DNA of 64,000 nucleotides from Paenibacillus sp. FJAT-26967 (GCF_001541095.1 NZ_LMXH01000002.1:820671-884670), one strand, 5' to 3'. Shown: positions 16,185 to 24,762, numbered from the stretch's first letter. Program-made: numbers and translations. Notes: generated by a model from the letters alone, not told the origin.

Positions 16185-17091
16185 ACTTACAATCGGTACA
16201 GATCTGGACACGATCTGGAAGCATACCCAGACACCGGAGCTGCACCAGCAGTGGGATCTCCGATTCTCCGAGATCACGTACCTGCCAAGACGCAGCGCGG
16301 AAGAACCGCAGCAGTTCCTATACCGCACAAGGATCGGATTCGGGCTCGACATCTCGGGTACAGGAGCCACAAGGAGCTTGATCCGCCCTGCGTCCGGCGA
16401 GCGGATCTCTACCTTGAAATTCGGCTCCGGTCAGCATCTGTCCCTGATCCGTGAAGGCAGCGGATACTGGAAGTATACGGAGTCAGAGGTCGGAGTCACC
16501 TTTCTGACGCAGTACGGCTACCAGACGCGCTTCGGAGCCGCAGGCCGCTGGTTCGACGCGCTGCTGTTCCGTCCGCTGTTCGGTTATGCAACAGCGTGGA
16601 GCTTTGACCTGCTGCGTATCTGGCTGGAGCTGCGCATTCCCCCTGCAGTCACGATCCAGCGGGCGGTGCTTCACTACTTCAGCGTGCTCATGCTTGCGCT
16701 GCTGTGGGGGTGGCAGGGCCTGGTTCCCAAGCTTCTGTATCCGGAAGGCGGGGAACTTGCCCTGCTGCAGGCGACGGGCTGGCTCGGCGGATTCGAGCGG
16801 CCGGCGCTTGCTCTGCTCGGCGCTGCGCAAATCACAGCCGGCGGGCTGGCACTCTGGCTGCACCGGCGCAGATGGGCGTACACGGCCCAGATCACGGTGC
16901 TTGTCCTGCTTGCGGCTGCTGCGCTCATTCACAGCCCGGCGCTGCTGCAAGCCCCTTTCGGACCTGTGACTTTGAGCGGTTCGATGATTGGCTTCTGCCT
17001 GCTGGCCTGCCGGTCCACAGATGGAATTCCGCAGGCGGGGCGCTGCAAGCGCAGGCCCGATCATTCTGCGAAGGAGTGTGATGAAACGTGA
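16159..17091 (+). CDS. SRPBCC + DoxX-like membrane protein
   Basis: The best start is TTG 16159, preceded by ccggggaggctgccggct (310 residues); the longer frame from ATG 16135 lacks an RBS. The N-terminal half (1-150) looks like an SRPBCC/polyketide-cyclase lipid-binding fold (VELTIGTDLDTIWKHTQTPE, QQWDLRFSEITYL). The C-terminal half has four hydrophobic segments of the DoxX-like type (HYFSVLMLALLWGWQGLVPK, LLGAAQITAGGLALWL). It overlaps the 3' end of the DCC gene and the next gene by four bases. DCC proteins often occur next to DoxX-like proteins, suggesting a membrane redox or lipid-related role; not known. Confidence 0.75.
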   Translation: MKRKPIYVELTIGTDLDTIWKHTQTPELHQQWDLRFSEITYLPRRSAEEPQQFLYRTRIGFGLDISGTGATRSLIRPASGERISTLKFGSGQHLSLIREGSGYWKYTESEVGVTFLTQYGYQTRFGAAGRWFDALLFRPLFGYATAWSFDLLRIWLELRIPPAVTIQRAVLHYFSVLMLALLWGWQGLVPKLLYPEGGELALLQATGWLGGFERPALALLGAAQITAGGLALWLHRRRWAYTAQITVLVLLAAAALIHSPALLQAPFGPVTLSGSMIGFCLLACRSTDGIPQAGRCKRRPDHSAKECDET

Positions 17092-17765
17092 CGTCCATCT
17101 ATGAGCTGGCGTTAGGCCCTGCTTTTAAGAGCCTGCATCCGCGCATTCAGGAGCGCTTCGGATTCTGCAGCTCCGACCGGACAGCCTCCATTGGTCAAGG
17201 AGTCATGGAGCGGATCTGGTTCAGCAAGTGGGCCGCTCTCCCGCTGCTTCTGGGCACAACCCGCCATATCATGTTTCCGCAGGGAGGCAGCGGCATTCCT
17301 TTTACGATAGAGAATTACGCTTACCAGGACAGCTATGGCAGGGAAACCGTAACCTGGATTCGTAAATTTAAATTTCCGGGTATGATTCGGCATTTTGACG
17401 CTACCATGATCTACAGTTCGCAGCGGCAGGGGATTGTAGATTATTTGGGCAACAAACAGCATCTGGCGGTCGATTTGGAGATAGCGGCAGCCCCAAATCA
17501 GGGGATCCGTATCCGCTCCGGCGATCAGCGTTTCTACGAAGGCTGGCTCGGTTTCAGGTTTCCGCGGATATTCACGGGTACGGCGGATGTTTGCGAATGG
17601 TATGATGAGGACATCGAACGATACCGCATTTCGGTTGAGGTCACGAATCCGATTCTGGGGACTGTTTTTCAATACAAAGGCACCTTCCGGGCGCATTTTA
17701 TCGAAACGCAGCCTTCCTTCATTCCACTGGACGTGAAACCGCTCCGGGAGGAATTTCGGGAATAA
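17088..17765 (+). CDS. DUF4166 domain protein
   Basis: 225 residues. GTG 17088 follows gcgaaggagtgtgatgaaac and overlaps the preceding stop. Family features include the N-terminal LGPAFKSLHPRIQERFGF and an internal GRETVTWIRKFKF. Members occur alone or fused to saccharopine-dehydrogenase-like proteins; function is unestablished. Translation coupled to the SRPBCC-DoxX gene implies a shared process. Confidence 0.78.
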   Translation: MTSIYELALGPAFKSLHPRIQERFGFCSSDRTASIGQGVMERIWFSKWAALPLLLGTTRHIMFPQGGSGIPFTIENYAYQDSYGRETVTWIRKFKFPGMIRHFDATMIYSSQRQGIVDYLGNKQHLAVDLEIAAAPNQGIRIRSGDQRFYEGWLGFRFPRIFTGTADVCEWYDEDIERYRISVEVTNPILGTVFQYKGTFRAHFIETQPSFIPLDVKPLREEFRE

Positions 17766-17823
17766 GTGCGCACATCGGGAACCATTTCCTATTTGAATGG
17801 TCTTATTGGTAGAGGTGATACTT

Positions 17824-18372
17824 TTGGAGCGGCATTACTTGCATGATCTAGCCCCTGGTTACGACCGCGATCAGGTTTTGGCTGATCTTATGGCCGAATA
17901 TGGAGAGGACGTCTGGAATTTTGCTTATTTTCTTACGCGCAAATCTCATGCGGCAGATGATATTTCCCAGGATGTATTTCTGATCGTCTACAACCGTTTA
18001 TATACGTTCCGGGGCGAATCTACCGTCAAAAGCTGGCTGCTCAGCATAACCAGGAACAAATCGCTGAATTATTTGAAAACCGCCTTCATTCGCAAAGTAA
18101 TTCTTGTTGATGTTCTGACAAACCGGCCGGAATCGTCGCCTTCGCCGGAAACCGTCGTTTTCGACCGTATAGCCTCGAAGGAACTGTGGGACTGTGTAAT
18201 TCAGCTTCCGCTCAAATTCCGTGAAGTCATTCTGCTTCATTATCATTACGGACTGCCGAATAAAGAGATTGCCCTGCTGCTAAAGATTTCTGAAGGAACG
18301 GTCAAGTCGCGCATGTACCGGGCCAAGAACAAATTGAGCGCCATGCTGGCCGAACAGCGGGAGGAGGAGTAG
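17824..18372 (+). CDS. ECF-subfamily RNA polymerase sigma factor
   Basis: 182 residues from TTG 17824, which has gaggtgatactt directly upstream; ATG 17797 precedes that RBS and is unlikely. Region 2 is YGEDVWNFAYFLTRKSH / ADDISQDVFLIVYNRLYTF with SWLLSITRN, and region 4 is LPLKFREVILLHYHYG / NKEIALLLKISEGTVKSRMY. Followed 4 bp later by a membrane protein that may act as its anti-sigma. Confidence 0.9.
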   Translation: MERHYLHDLAPGYDRDQVLADLMAEYGEDVWNFAYFLTRKSHAADDISQDVFLIVYNRLYTFRGESTVKSWLLSITRNKSLNYLKTAFIRKVILVDVLTNRPESSPSPETVVFDRIASKELWDCVIQLPLKFREVILLHYHYGLPNKEIALLLKISEGTVKSRMYRAKNKLSAMLAEQREEE

Positions 18373-18376
18373 TAAC

Positions 18377-19312
18377 ATGAAGGATTCTGAATATCTGAAA
18401 CAGCCTTGGGAGAATAAGCTGAGAGAGCGGCCTTTCAGGAACTCTCATTTTACAGAAGCCATCCAAAGCAAGGTGATGCAGCGCACGAAGCTCCAGAAGA
18501 GCAAGCTGCGCTATGCGGGAGCAGCCGTGACCATTGCGGGTTGTCTTCTTGCAGCGGGGCTTTATACTTCTTGGGGCTATATTAACATGGAATCCTTCGG
18601 GATCGGCCTAGTGAAACAGGAGGAGCTGCGTGTCCGTCATTCGTATGTGAGAGAAGGAGTGGAGCTGCTTAATGTTTACCCGGATCCTTACTTGGAAGCA
18701 GGCCGCAGGATGGGGTACATCTTTAGCTTTACGGAACCATTTGCGACTTTCAAAGGAAAAAGGCTTGCGATTACGGCTGAGCATCCGATTAGCGGCACCA
18801 AGCTGTTGGTGTCTCCTGCGCAGGAAATCACAGATGCGAGCTCAGGGTATGGAGGCCTGGAGAGATTTACAACCTCGTTTGGACTACCGTTTGGCGGAAT
18901 TTGGCGTTATGATATTGAACTGGACGGAAAAGCTTACGCGGACGTAGTTCTTTCGGTCAGCGAGCCTTCGTGGCAGATCAGTCCTGTTTTTCCCTATGAG
19001 ATTTATTCTTTAAGAGGGAAGAAAGACGAGCTGGGCTTTATCGATGCTCCATTTATTGCAGGCCGGTCACAGAAGTATATGTGGCACTTGTGGAATAAAG
19101 GGGAAGCAATCGGGAATTTTCAAGTAAAAGCGGTAAAACAGGGAGAAACGAAGATCTACGATATTTTTTCAACTAATTCTCTAGGAGAAGCTTCGAGTGA
19201 AAGGGTTTACCGGATACCATCCCTGATGAAGCTTCCTGAGCCGGGTGTCTGGCGCCTGCTTCCTTATGCCGACGGACAAATGCTGGACAGCATTGTGGTC
19301 GAGGTGAAATAA
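18377..19312 (+). CDS. DUF4871-type membrane protein, possible anti-sigma factor
   Basis: 311 residues. A cytoplasmic N-terminus of about 50 residues with a short conserved FTEAIQSKVMQRT, then one membrane segment (about 54-75), then a large extracytoplasmic part containing two beta-domains. The C-terminal piece GFIDAPFIAGRSQKYMWHLW and IPSLMKLPEPGVWRL fits DUF4871. Position directly after an ECF sigma gene suggests control of that sigma, but there is no zinc-finger anti-sigma motif. RBS gggaggaggagtagtaac. Confidence 0.7.
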   Translation: MKDSEYLKQPWENKLRERPFRNSHFTEAIQSKVMQRTKLQKSKLRYAGAAVTIAGCLLAAGLYTSWGYINMESFGIGLVKQEELRVRHSYVREGVELLNVYPDPYLEAGRRMGYIFSFTEPFATFKGKRLAITAEHPISGTKLLVSPAQEITDASSGYGGLERFTTSFGLPFGGIWRYDIELDGKAYADVVLSVSEPSWQISPVFPYEIYSLRGKKDELGFIDAPFIAGRSQKYMWHLWNKGEAIGNFQVKAVKQGETKIYDIFSTNSLGEASSERVYRIPSLMKLPEPGVWRLLPYADGQMLDSIVVEVK

Positions 19313-19389
19313 TAAGAAGGAGCAGCTTAATTCTTAAAATTTATTAGAAAGAATAATGCTCCTATGATAAACTGTACAGGAATAACCTT

Positions 19390-19499
19390 ATGTAACTGGC
19401 GTAACGTGGGGGATACCACGAGGGAGCATAAGGGGGATAGAGCCGTACGCCTGGGCAAAAGTAGTTAATGGTTAATGCCATTAAGTACTTTTTTTGTTT
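19390..19499 (+). promoter_or_regulatory. ZTP (pfl-motif) riboswitch with intrinsic terminator
   Basis: The conserved aptamer blocks are visible in order: aactggcg (19394-19401), taccacgagggagca, then agccgtacgcctgggca (ending 19457). This is the pfl/ZTP aptamer that binds ZMP/ZTP. It is followed by a terminator, aagta-g-ttaatgg / ccattaa-g-tactt with a T-run (19459-19499). The controlled gene is a one-carbon folate enzyme, the classical target. ZTP accumulates when 10-formyl-THF is short, so binding should release termination. Confidence 0.9.
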
Positions 19500-19525
19500 T
19501 TATAAGACAAATGGAGGGATTGGAA

Positions 19526-21004
19526 ATGGGTATTGCACTTAAATCCAGGGAACTGGCCAACGGCGTGTCGGCAACGATTATTGAAGAAGTGAATCAATTG
19601 AAAGCGCAGGGGATCACCCCTAATATCACCACCATTCTGGTCAAAGGAGATCCTGCTTCCGAATACTATGCCAAAGCCAAAGAAAAGCTTGCGCTTAAGC
19701 TGGGTGTACGTTTTACGCTGCTTACTTTTGATGAAGAGGTGGCAGAGAAGGATTTGCTGGAAACAATCCGGCAGCTCAATGATAATCCTGCCGTTCACGG
19801 AATTATGCTGGAACTTCCGGTTCCAAAGCACATTCGTGTCCAGAAGCTGTCGGATGCGATATCCCCTCTCAAGGATGTGGATGGGATTTCCTCGGCTAAC
19901 AAGCTGGCCTGCATGACCGGAGAGAAAGGATTGTATCCGGCAACTCCACAGTCATGTATCCGGATTCTCAAACATTACGGATACGAGCTTCAGGGCAAAC
20001 ATGTGGTTCTGGTCGGCCGGGGGGAGACGGTGGGCCGCCCTCTCATGCAGCTTCTTCTCCGGGAGAATGCAACGGTCACGGTCTGTCATTCGTATACGGT
20101 CAATTTGAGCGATCACCTCGCTGGGGCGGACATTGCGATTACAGCCGTAGGAAGAGCAGGACTTATTGAACCATCTATGGTGCATCCGGGTCTCGTTATA
20201 GTCGATGCGGGTATTAATGAGACAGAGACCGGTATTACGGGAGATGTGAATCCGGATACGATCAAAGCGGTTCAGGCGATGACACCCGTACCGGGTGGTG
20301 TGGGTACGTTAACGACGGTGCTTCTCTTTGAGAATTTAATTCATGCCATTAAATATCAACTGGAGCAGGATACCGAAGAAGAAGTGAGCTTTGACCTGCC
20401 GATTCGGAGCTTTTTATCCAAAGCGGCTTCAGGATCACCTACGCCCGGAGGCGGAAGTATTGCGGCACTCTCTGCGGCCATGGGTGCTTCTATGGGTTCG
20501 ATGGTTGCTAATCTGACACAAGGATCCAAATTCCAGGACGTAAAGGAGCAGATGGTGCAGCTTGTTGAAAAGATGCAGGCGGGAATCCGTGAATCCGAAC
20601 AGCTTATGCTGCGGGATATTGGTTCTTTTCAATCATATATGGATGCACTGGGTCTGCCGAAAGGAACCTCCGAAGAGAAGACTGTTCGTTCCGAAGCACT
20701 TCAGCAGGCTGCTATTAACAGCGCAGAGGTGCCTTATAAGCTGATGCAGCGCTGTGTGGAAATGATGAAGATTCTGGAGGATATCACGGACAAAGCGAAT
20801 CCGAATGTCATCTCTGATCTGGGTATCGCGATTCTATCTCTGGAAGCAGCGGCTCAATCTGCCTGGCTGACTGTGGAAATTAATTTGAGCAGCCTCAAAG
20901 ATGAGGAGCGGAGACAAGCTTATCAGCACAGCGGAGAGCAGCTCATTCAGTCTGCGGAAGCAATCAAAAGCAGAGTGATGCAGCGTGTCCGTGAGTTGAT
21001 TTAA
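19526..21004 (+). CDS. folD: FolD - formiminotransferase-cyclodeaminase-domain fusion
   Basis: 492 residues from ATG 19526 (ggagggattggaa). The frame extends back to 19475 but that part is the riboswitch terminator. Residues 1-285 are FolD (methylene-THF dehydrogenase/methenyl-THF cyclohydrolase). They include catalytic Lys52 and Tyr48 in SEYYAKAKEK, VDGISSANK, NADP loop VLVGRGETVGRPLMQLLL, TVCHSYT and TPVPGGVGTLTT. Residues 288-492 are an FTCD_C/FchA-type domain (FLSKAASGSPTPGGGSIAAL, AQSAWLTVEINLSSL). FTCD_C enzymes interconvert formimino-, methenyl- and formyl-THF. The fused protein probably channels one-carbon folates toward 10-formyl-THF. The FolD part is divergent (TPQSC for TPxG, GDVNP for GDVD), so a second canonical folD may exist elsewhere. 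Confidence 0.85.
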   Translation: MGIALKSRELANGVSATIIEEVNQLKAQGITPNITTILVKGDPASEYYAKAKEKLALKLGVRFTLLTFDEEVAEKDLLETIRQLNDNPAVHGIMLELPVPKHIRVQKLSDAISPLKDVDGISSANKLACMTGEKGLYPATPQSCIRILKHYGYELQGKHVVLVGRGETVGRPLMQLLLRENATVTVCHSYTVNLSDHLAGADIAITAVGRAGLIEPSMVHPGLVIVDAGINETETGITGDVNPDTIKAVQAMTPVPGGVGTLTTVLLFENLIHAIKYQLEQDTEEEVSFDLPIRSFLSKAASGSPTPGGGSIAALSAAMGASMGSMVANLTQGSKFQDVKEQMVQLVEKMQAGIRESEQLMLRDIGSFQSYMDALGLPKGTSEEKTVRSEALQQAAINSAEVPYKLMQRCVEMMKILEDITDKANPNVISDLGIAILSLEAAAQSAWLTVEINLSSLKDEERRQAYQHSGEQLIQSAEAIKSRVMQRVRELI

Positions 21005-21037
21005 CCGGAGCTGAAGTGGGGCGCGGGTGCCAGGTGT

Positions 21038-21072
21038 CAGATTACAGATTACAGATGACAGATGACAGATTA
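21038..21072. repeat. five tandem heptamers
   Basis: CAGATTA, CAGATTA, CAGATGA, CAGATGA, CAGATTA in direct succession in the gap after the FolD fusion. Short tandem repeat of unknown role, prone to slippage. Confidence 0.85.
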
Positions 21073-21152
21073 GTGAAAAAATGCTCATTCATACGCCTCA
21101 TGACTCTGCATTATGGTTGTCTATCTTGTACGGCGTCAATGATGATGAATAG

Positions 21153-21191
21153 ACAAAGGAGCCTGCTCAATGGATGAGCCGGCTCCTTTGT
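21153..21191. terminator. bidirectional hairpin terminator
   Basis: ACAAAGGAGCC pairs with GGCTCCTTTGT, with an inner gctca/tgagc stem. Lies between the convergent folD fusion and seryl-tRNA synthetase genes. The rest of the gap 21005-21321 holds only the heptamer repeat. Confidence 0.8.
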
Positions 21192-21321
21192 TGTGATTTA
21201 GTCAGCATCGCTTCCGGTAATCTTCCGGATTCATTGATGAATCGAATAGCCGCTAATCGGCCGCCGGTTGTGCGAGGTCATTCGTTGCATATCAGCGGGT
21301 TAATCCCGCGGGTGAGCTGAA

Positions 21322-22614
21322 CTATTCATCTGCTGCGGCTGAAACCAGGAATTCTCTCCCGTCCATGTAAGGCTGAAGCGCCTTAGGAATCCGGATCGAG
21401 CCGTCTTCCTGCTGATGGTTCTCCAGCAGCGGGATCAGGATCCGGGGTGATGCGACTGCGGTATTGTTCAAGGTATAACAATACCGCAGCTTGCCGCTCT
21501 CATCCCGGTAACGGATATTCGAGCGGCGCGCCTGAAAATCATGCAGGCTCGACGAGGAATGCGTCTCGCCGTAAGCGGGGCGGCTCGGCATCCATGTCTC
21601 GATGTCGAACTGCTTGTAGGTCTTCTGCGACATGTCGCCGGTGCATACCGCCATGACCTGGTAGGGCAATTCGAGCAGCTGCAGCAGTTCTTCGGCATTG
21701 GCCGTTATCTCATGCAGCAGCTGATCGGAGAGGGCCTGATCCGCTTCACACAGCACAACCTGCTCGACCTTGGCGAACTGATGGACACGGTACAAGCCGT
21801 GAACGTCTTTGCCGGTCGAGCCTACTTCGCTGCGGAAGCAGGTTGAAGCGGCCGCAAGCTTCACCGGCTCGCGAAGATCAATGATCTCATTGCTGTAATA
21901 GGCAATGAGCGGAACTTCCGACGTACCGGCCAGCCAGTTGTCGGAATCGGCAAGCCGGTACGTCTGGTCCTGTCCGAGCGGGAAGTAAGCGGAATGATAC
22001 ATCGCGTCCGTCCGGACCATCAGCGGAACTTCGAGCAAGGTGTAGCTCTTGCTGACCAGCAGGTCAAGCGCAAGCTGTTGAACGGCGCGATGCAGGAGGA
22101 CACCGGCTCCCTTCAGGTAATAATTGCGCGATCCCGCCGTCTTCACTCCGCGCGGGATATCCATCAGATCATGGAGCTTGCCGAGCTCCACGTGATCTTG
22201 CATCGGGAAATCAGCCTCGCGGGGTTGCCCGATTTGCCGGAGAAGCACATTGTCCGCGTCCGAGCGGCCATATGGCGTATCCGGCGATACAACATTCGGG
22301 ACGAGCAGTATCAGCTGCTCCAGCTCTTGCTGCGCCTTAGCGAGCTCCCGGTCGAGCATAGCCAGCTTCTCATTGATTTCTCTTACATGCAGCTTGATCT
22401 GCTGTGCCCCTTCTGCATCACCGCTTGCGACCAAATGGCCGATGGCTTTTGACCTGGTGTTGCGCTCCTGTCTTAACTGCTCCGCATCCTGCTGCAGATT
22501 CTTCTTGCGTTCATCGACTGCAAGGAGATGATCCAGCGAAAGGGTAATTCCCTTCCAGTCAGCGATCTTTTGAACCTCATTCTTGTTCTGACGAATCCAT
22601 TTCATGTCCAGCAT
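21322..22614 (-). CDS. serS: seryl-tRNA synthetase (divergent, possibly second copy)
   Basis: 430 residues from ATG 22614 (aaggagtgcggcggg upstream); the frame back to 22701 is leader RNA. N-terminal coiled-coil arm (about 30-105), motif 2 CFRSEVGSTGKDVHGLYRVHQ, motif 3 near NNTAVASPRILIPLLENHQQ. Charges tRNA-Ser. Motif 3 departs from the usual GSGLAVGRT (here NTAVASPRI), and the N-terminus (MLDMKWIRQNKNEVQKIADW) is unlike the housekeeping Bacillales type, so this may be a paralogue used under stress or inhibitor exposure. T-box control (below) responds to uncharged tRNA-Ser. Confidence 0.88.
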   Translation of the reverse strand: MLDMKWIRQNKNEVQKIADWKGITLSLDHLLAVDERKKNLQQDAEQLRQERNTRSKAIGHLVASGDAEGAQQIKLHVREINEKLAMLDRELAKAQQELEQLILLVPNVVSPDTPYGRSDADNVLLRQIGQPREADFPMQDHVELGKLHDLMDIPRGVKTAGSRNYYLKGAGVLLHRAVQQLALDLLVSKSYTLLEVPLMVRTDAMYHSAYFPLGQDQTYRLADSDNWLAGTSEVPLIAYYSNEIIDLREPVKLAAASTCFRSEVGSTGKDVHGLYRVHQFAKVEQVVLCEADQALSDQLLHEITANAEELLQLLELPYQVMAVCTGDMSQKTYKQFDIETWMPSRPAYGETHSSSSLHDFQARRSNIRYRDESGKLRYCYTLNNTAVASPRILIPLLENHQQEDGSIRIPKALQPYMDGREFLVSAAADE

Positions 22615-22639
22615 CCCGCCGCACTCCTTTTCGCATAAA

Positions 22640-22846
22640 AATACAAAAAAGCGCCCTCGTCCGTTTGGGACGAGGAGCGCTGTGCTCGCGGTGCCACCCA
22701 ACTTGACCAGCCAGCTGAGCTGACTAATCCTCTTTGGTTCCGCGGTAACGGGCGGGTCCGGTTAACTTAGGGAAGTGGGTCTTCCCTTGGCGAGAACGCC
22801 TCCGAGTTGGATTCTCTTCACAGGCATAATGGGTGTCGATTTAATT
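22640..22846 (-). promoter_or_regulatory. T-box leader with terminator, serine type
   Basis: On the minus strand the invariant T-box GGGTGGCACCGCG lies at 22687-22699. The terminator gcgctcctcgtcc / ggacgagggcgc with a T-run (22645-22681) follows it. The bulge reads UGGC, whose last base pairs with discriminator G73 of tRNA-Ser. A specifier codon cannot be fixed without folding; a UCC in gaatccaac near the 5' end is a candidate. Confidence 0.9.
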
Positions 22847-22852
22847 GTTAGT

Positions 22853-22882
22853 AGTATAGCTCAGCAAGAACACTTCTTGCAA
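22853..22882 (-). promoter_or_regulatory. promoter of the T-box/serS transcript
   Basis: Minus strand TTGCAA (22877-22882), 18-bp spacer, TATACT (22853-22858); the start would fall just before the T-box leader. Confidence 0.6.
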
Positions 22883-22920
22883 GTCTCGTGATTAAAAAGT
22901 TTGACGCAGGGCCGTACGCT

Positions 22921-23307
22921 CTACTTTTGCAGCCCAAGTTCTTTCCACACGGCACTTTCACCTTGGGTCTGATAATGAGAGTCACCATCTAAAAATTTGG
23001 TTGTAGAATCGTAATAAAAAACTTGCATTTCGGTTGCTTTTCCGTTTTTGTCCGTAAGAATAAGTTCATCGGGACTTCCTATTGCACTGCTGTTGCCATC
23101 AGTCATTTCTTTGGCTTCCTTAATGGCTTTAATAAAGTGGGAAATCTGATCCTCGGTTAAATCTTTAGCGGTGTCTATATTACCATGTTTTTGGGCCGTT
23201 ACTTTACTAATTTCAGAGGGATTGAAAGTATACGTTTCTTTACAGCCAGTTAAAGCCAAAAGGCAGATTGAAAGTACGAGTAGACTTTTTAAATGCTTGA
23301 GATACAT
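22921..23307 (-). CDS. hypothetical lipoprotein
   Basis: 128 residues. Signal peptide with lipobox LTGC (Cys near residue 22), then a small soluble domain with ELILTDKNGKATEMQVFYYD and a Trp near the C-terminus. Start ATG 23307 follows aagggatgattccac. Not recognised beyond being a Bacillales-type small lipoprotein. Confidence 0.75.
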   Translation of the reverse strand: MYLKHLKSLLVLSICLLALTGCKETYTFNPSEISKVTAQKHGNIDTAKDLTEDQISHFIKAIKEAKEMTDGNSSAIGSPDELILTDKNGKATEMQVFYYDSTTKFLDGDSHYQTQGESAVWKELGLQK

Positions 23308-23412
23308 GTGGAATCATCCCTTCTATAAATTAATTTAAAACAAGAAAAAATCTCTGGTGATCGTATCTTTTAATATGGGAATCTACATATCCAACCTCTT
23401 TACAACCACACA

Positions 23413-23450
23413 AAAAAACACCCTACCTGATTGAATCAGATAGGGTGCCC
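23413..23450 (-). terminator. terminator of the 51-residue gene
   Basis: CACCCTATCTGATT / AATCAGGTAGGGTG on the minus strand followed by TTTTTTT. Confidence 0.88.
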
Positions 23451-23457
23451 CGATATA

Positions 23458-23613
23458 CTAATTGACTGAAGTTCGGGTTGTGCTCGCAGGAGTTGATTTA
23501 GATTGAGTGGCGAAGTTCTGAAATTGTCCTATCAGTTTATCGCGTGCATCCTTATTTCTCATCAGATAAGCGGCTCCCAAACCTACGGCTGTAAACATCA
23601 TTTTTTTATTCAT
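23458..23613 (-). CDS. 51-residue small protein
   Basis: ATG 23613 is preceded by a near-perfect RBS (caaggaggtaaataca). The peptide begins MNKKMMFTAVGLGAAYLMRN, a short hydrophobic helix, and continues KDARDKLIGQFQNFA with a Ser/Thr-rich tail. The layout resembles YtxH-like membrane-associated small proteins. A strong terminator follows directly. The RBS and terminator make it a credible gene although it is very short. Confidence 0.7.
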   Translation of the reverse strand: MNKKMMFTAVGLGAAYLMRNKDARDKLIGQFQNFATQSKSTPASTTRTSVN

Positions 23614-23769
23614 TGTATTTACCTCCTTGTATTTTCAAGATGCTTTCTTATGTTATATATACCCCGGGTGCCCGATAAATAAACGTTTTTATACATGAGT
23701 CTTTGGAGGCTGCTGTTTCGTCTACTTACAGGGGGGTGAACATTTTTTTCTTTTTTCCTATGGAGTAGG

Positions 23770-23775
23770 TATAAT
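23770..23775 (+). promoter_or_regulatory. -10 element upstream of uppP
   Basis: ggTATAATgtg at 23770-23775 is a consensus -10; the -35 is poor (T-rich). About 100 bp before the uppP start. Confidence 0.45.
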
Positions 23776-23880
23776 GTGTAAGGGACAAACTGCGCCTGAA
23801 TTTTGACAGAAGATGGAGGCAGACGTGATTTGTAAGAACAGACAGAAGTAACAGTACTGAGGAAAAGGAGATTTTAGTGC

Positions 23881-24741
23881 ATGGATTTTGTAACTATCTT
23901 AAAAGCGATCATTCTTGGAATTGTGGAGGGGTTAACGGAATTTGCTCCCGTATCCTCAACCGGACATATGGTAATCGTCGATGATATGTGGCTCCAGTCC
24001 GAAGAATTTCTTACAAAGTATGTAGCGAACACCTTCAAGGTCGTGATTCAGCTTGGATCGATTCTGGCCGTCGTCATTATTTTTAAAAACCGTTTCATAG
24101 ATTTGCTGGGTTTAGGACGATTCCGTAAGGGCACAACAGCTTCAGGAGCAGCTCAGGATCAAGTTCCGGCAGAAGGACGTTTAAAGCTTGCTCAAGTCAT
24201 TGTCGGCTTAATTCCTGCTGCTGTGCTCGGTTTGCTGTTCGAGGATTACATTGATGATCATTTGTTCTCAACAGCTACGGTGCTGATCGGTCTCGTGATC
24301 GGTGCGATCTTCATGATTATTGCCGATAAGGTAGCTCCCAAACAGCCCAAGGTTCAATCGGTTGACCAAATTACATACAAACAAGCTCTGTCCATCGGAT
24401 TGATCCAATGTCTGTCCTTATGGCCGGGCTTCTCCCGTTCGGGTTCGACGATTTCCGGGGGCGTTATACTTGGAATGAGTCACCGTGCTGCCGCTGATTT
24501 TACGTTTATTATGGCGGTTCCGATTATGTTCGGTGCGAGCCTGCTTTCATTAATCAAGAACTGGCAGTATTTCACGCTCGATGCCCTTCCTTTCTTTATT
24601 GCAGGCTTTATCAGTGCGTTTGTGTTCGCTTTAATTTCGATGAAATTTTTCCTGAAAATGATTAACCGCATTAAATTAGTTCCTTTTGCGATTTATCGTA
24701 TTGTGCTTGCCGCAGTCGTTTACGTTGTTTTCTTTTTGTAA
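23881..24741 (+). CDS. uppP: undecaprenyl-diphosphatase
   Basis: 286 residues, membrane-embedded BacA family. Motif 1 is VEGLTEFAPVSSTGHM (residues 15-30), with the catalytic Glu/His; motif 2 is WPGFSRSGSTISGG. Recycles undecaprenyl pyrophosphate to the monophosphate for cell wall synthesis; increased dosage gives bacitracin resistance. Start ATG 23881 has aaaaggagattttagtgc upstream. Monocistronic with its own terminator. Confidence 0.95.
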   Translation: MDFVTILKAIILGIVEGLTEFAPVSSTGHMVIVDDMWLQSEEFLTKYVANTFKVVIQLGSILAVVIIFKNRFIDLLGLGRFRKGTTASGAAQDQVPAEGRLKLAQVIVGLIPAAVLGLLFEDYIDDHLFSTATVLIGLVIGAIFMIIADKVAPKQPKVQSVDQITYKQALSIGLIQCLSLWPGFSRSGSTISGGVILGMSHRAAADFTFIMAVPIMFGASLLSLIKNWQYFTLDALPFFIAGFISAFVFALISMKFFLKMINRIKLVPFAIYRIVLAAVVYVVFFL

Positions 24742-24762
24742 TATTCGTTGAGTCGCTAAAGA

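Noticed and set aside
16483-17064. Long antisense frames in the SRPBCC-DoxX gene
   Set aside because: High GC keeps several frames open; only the plus frame has membrane segments, coupling and an RBS.
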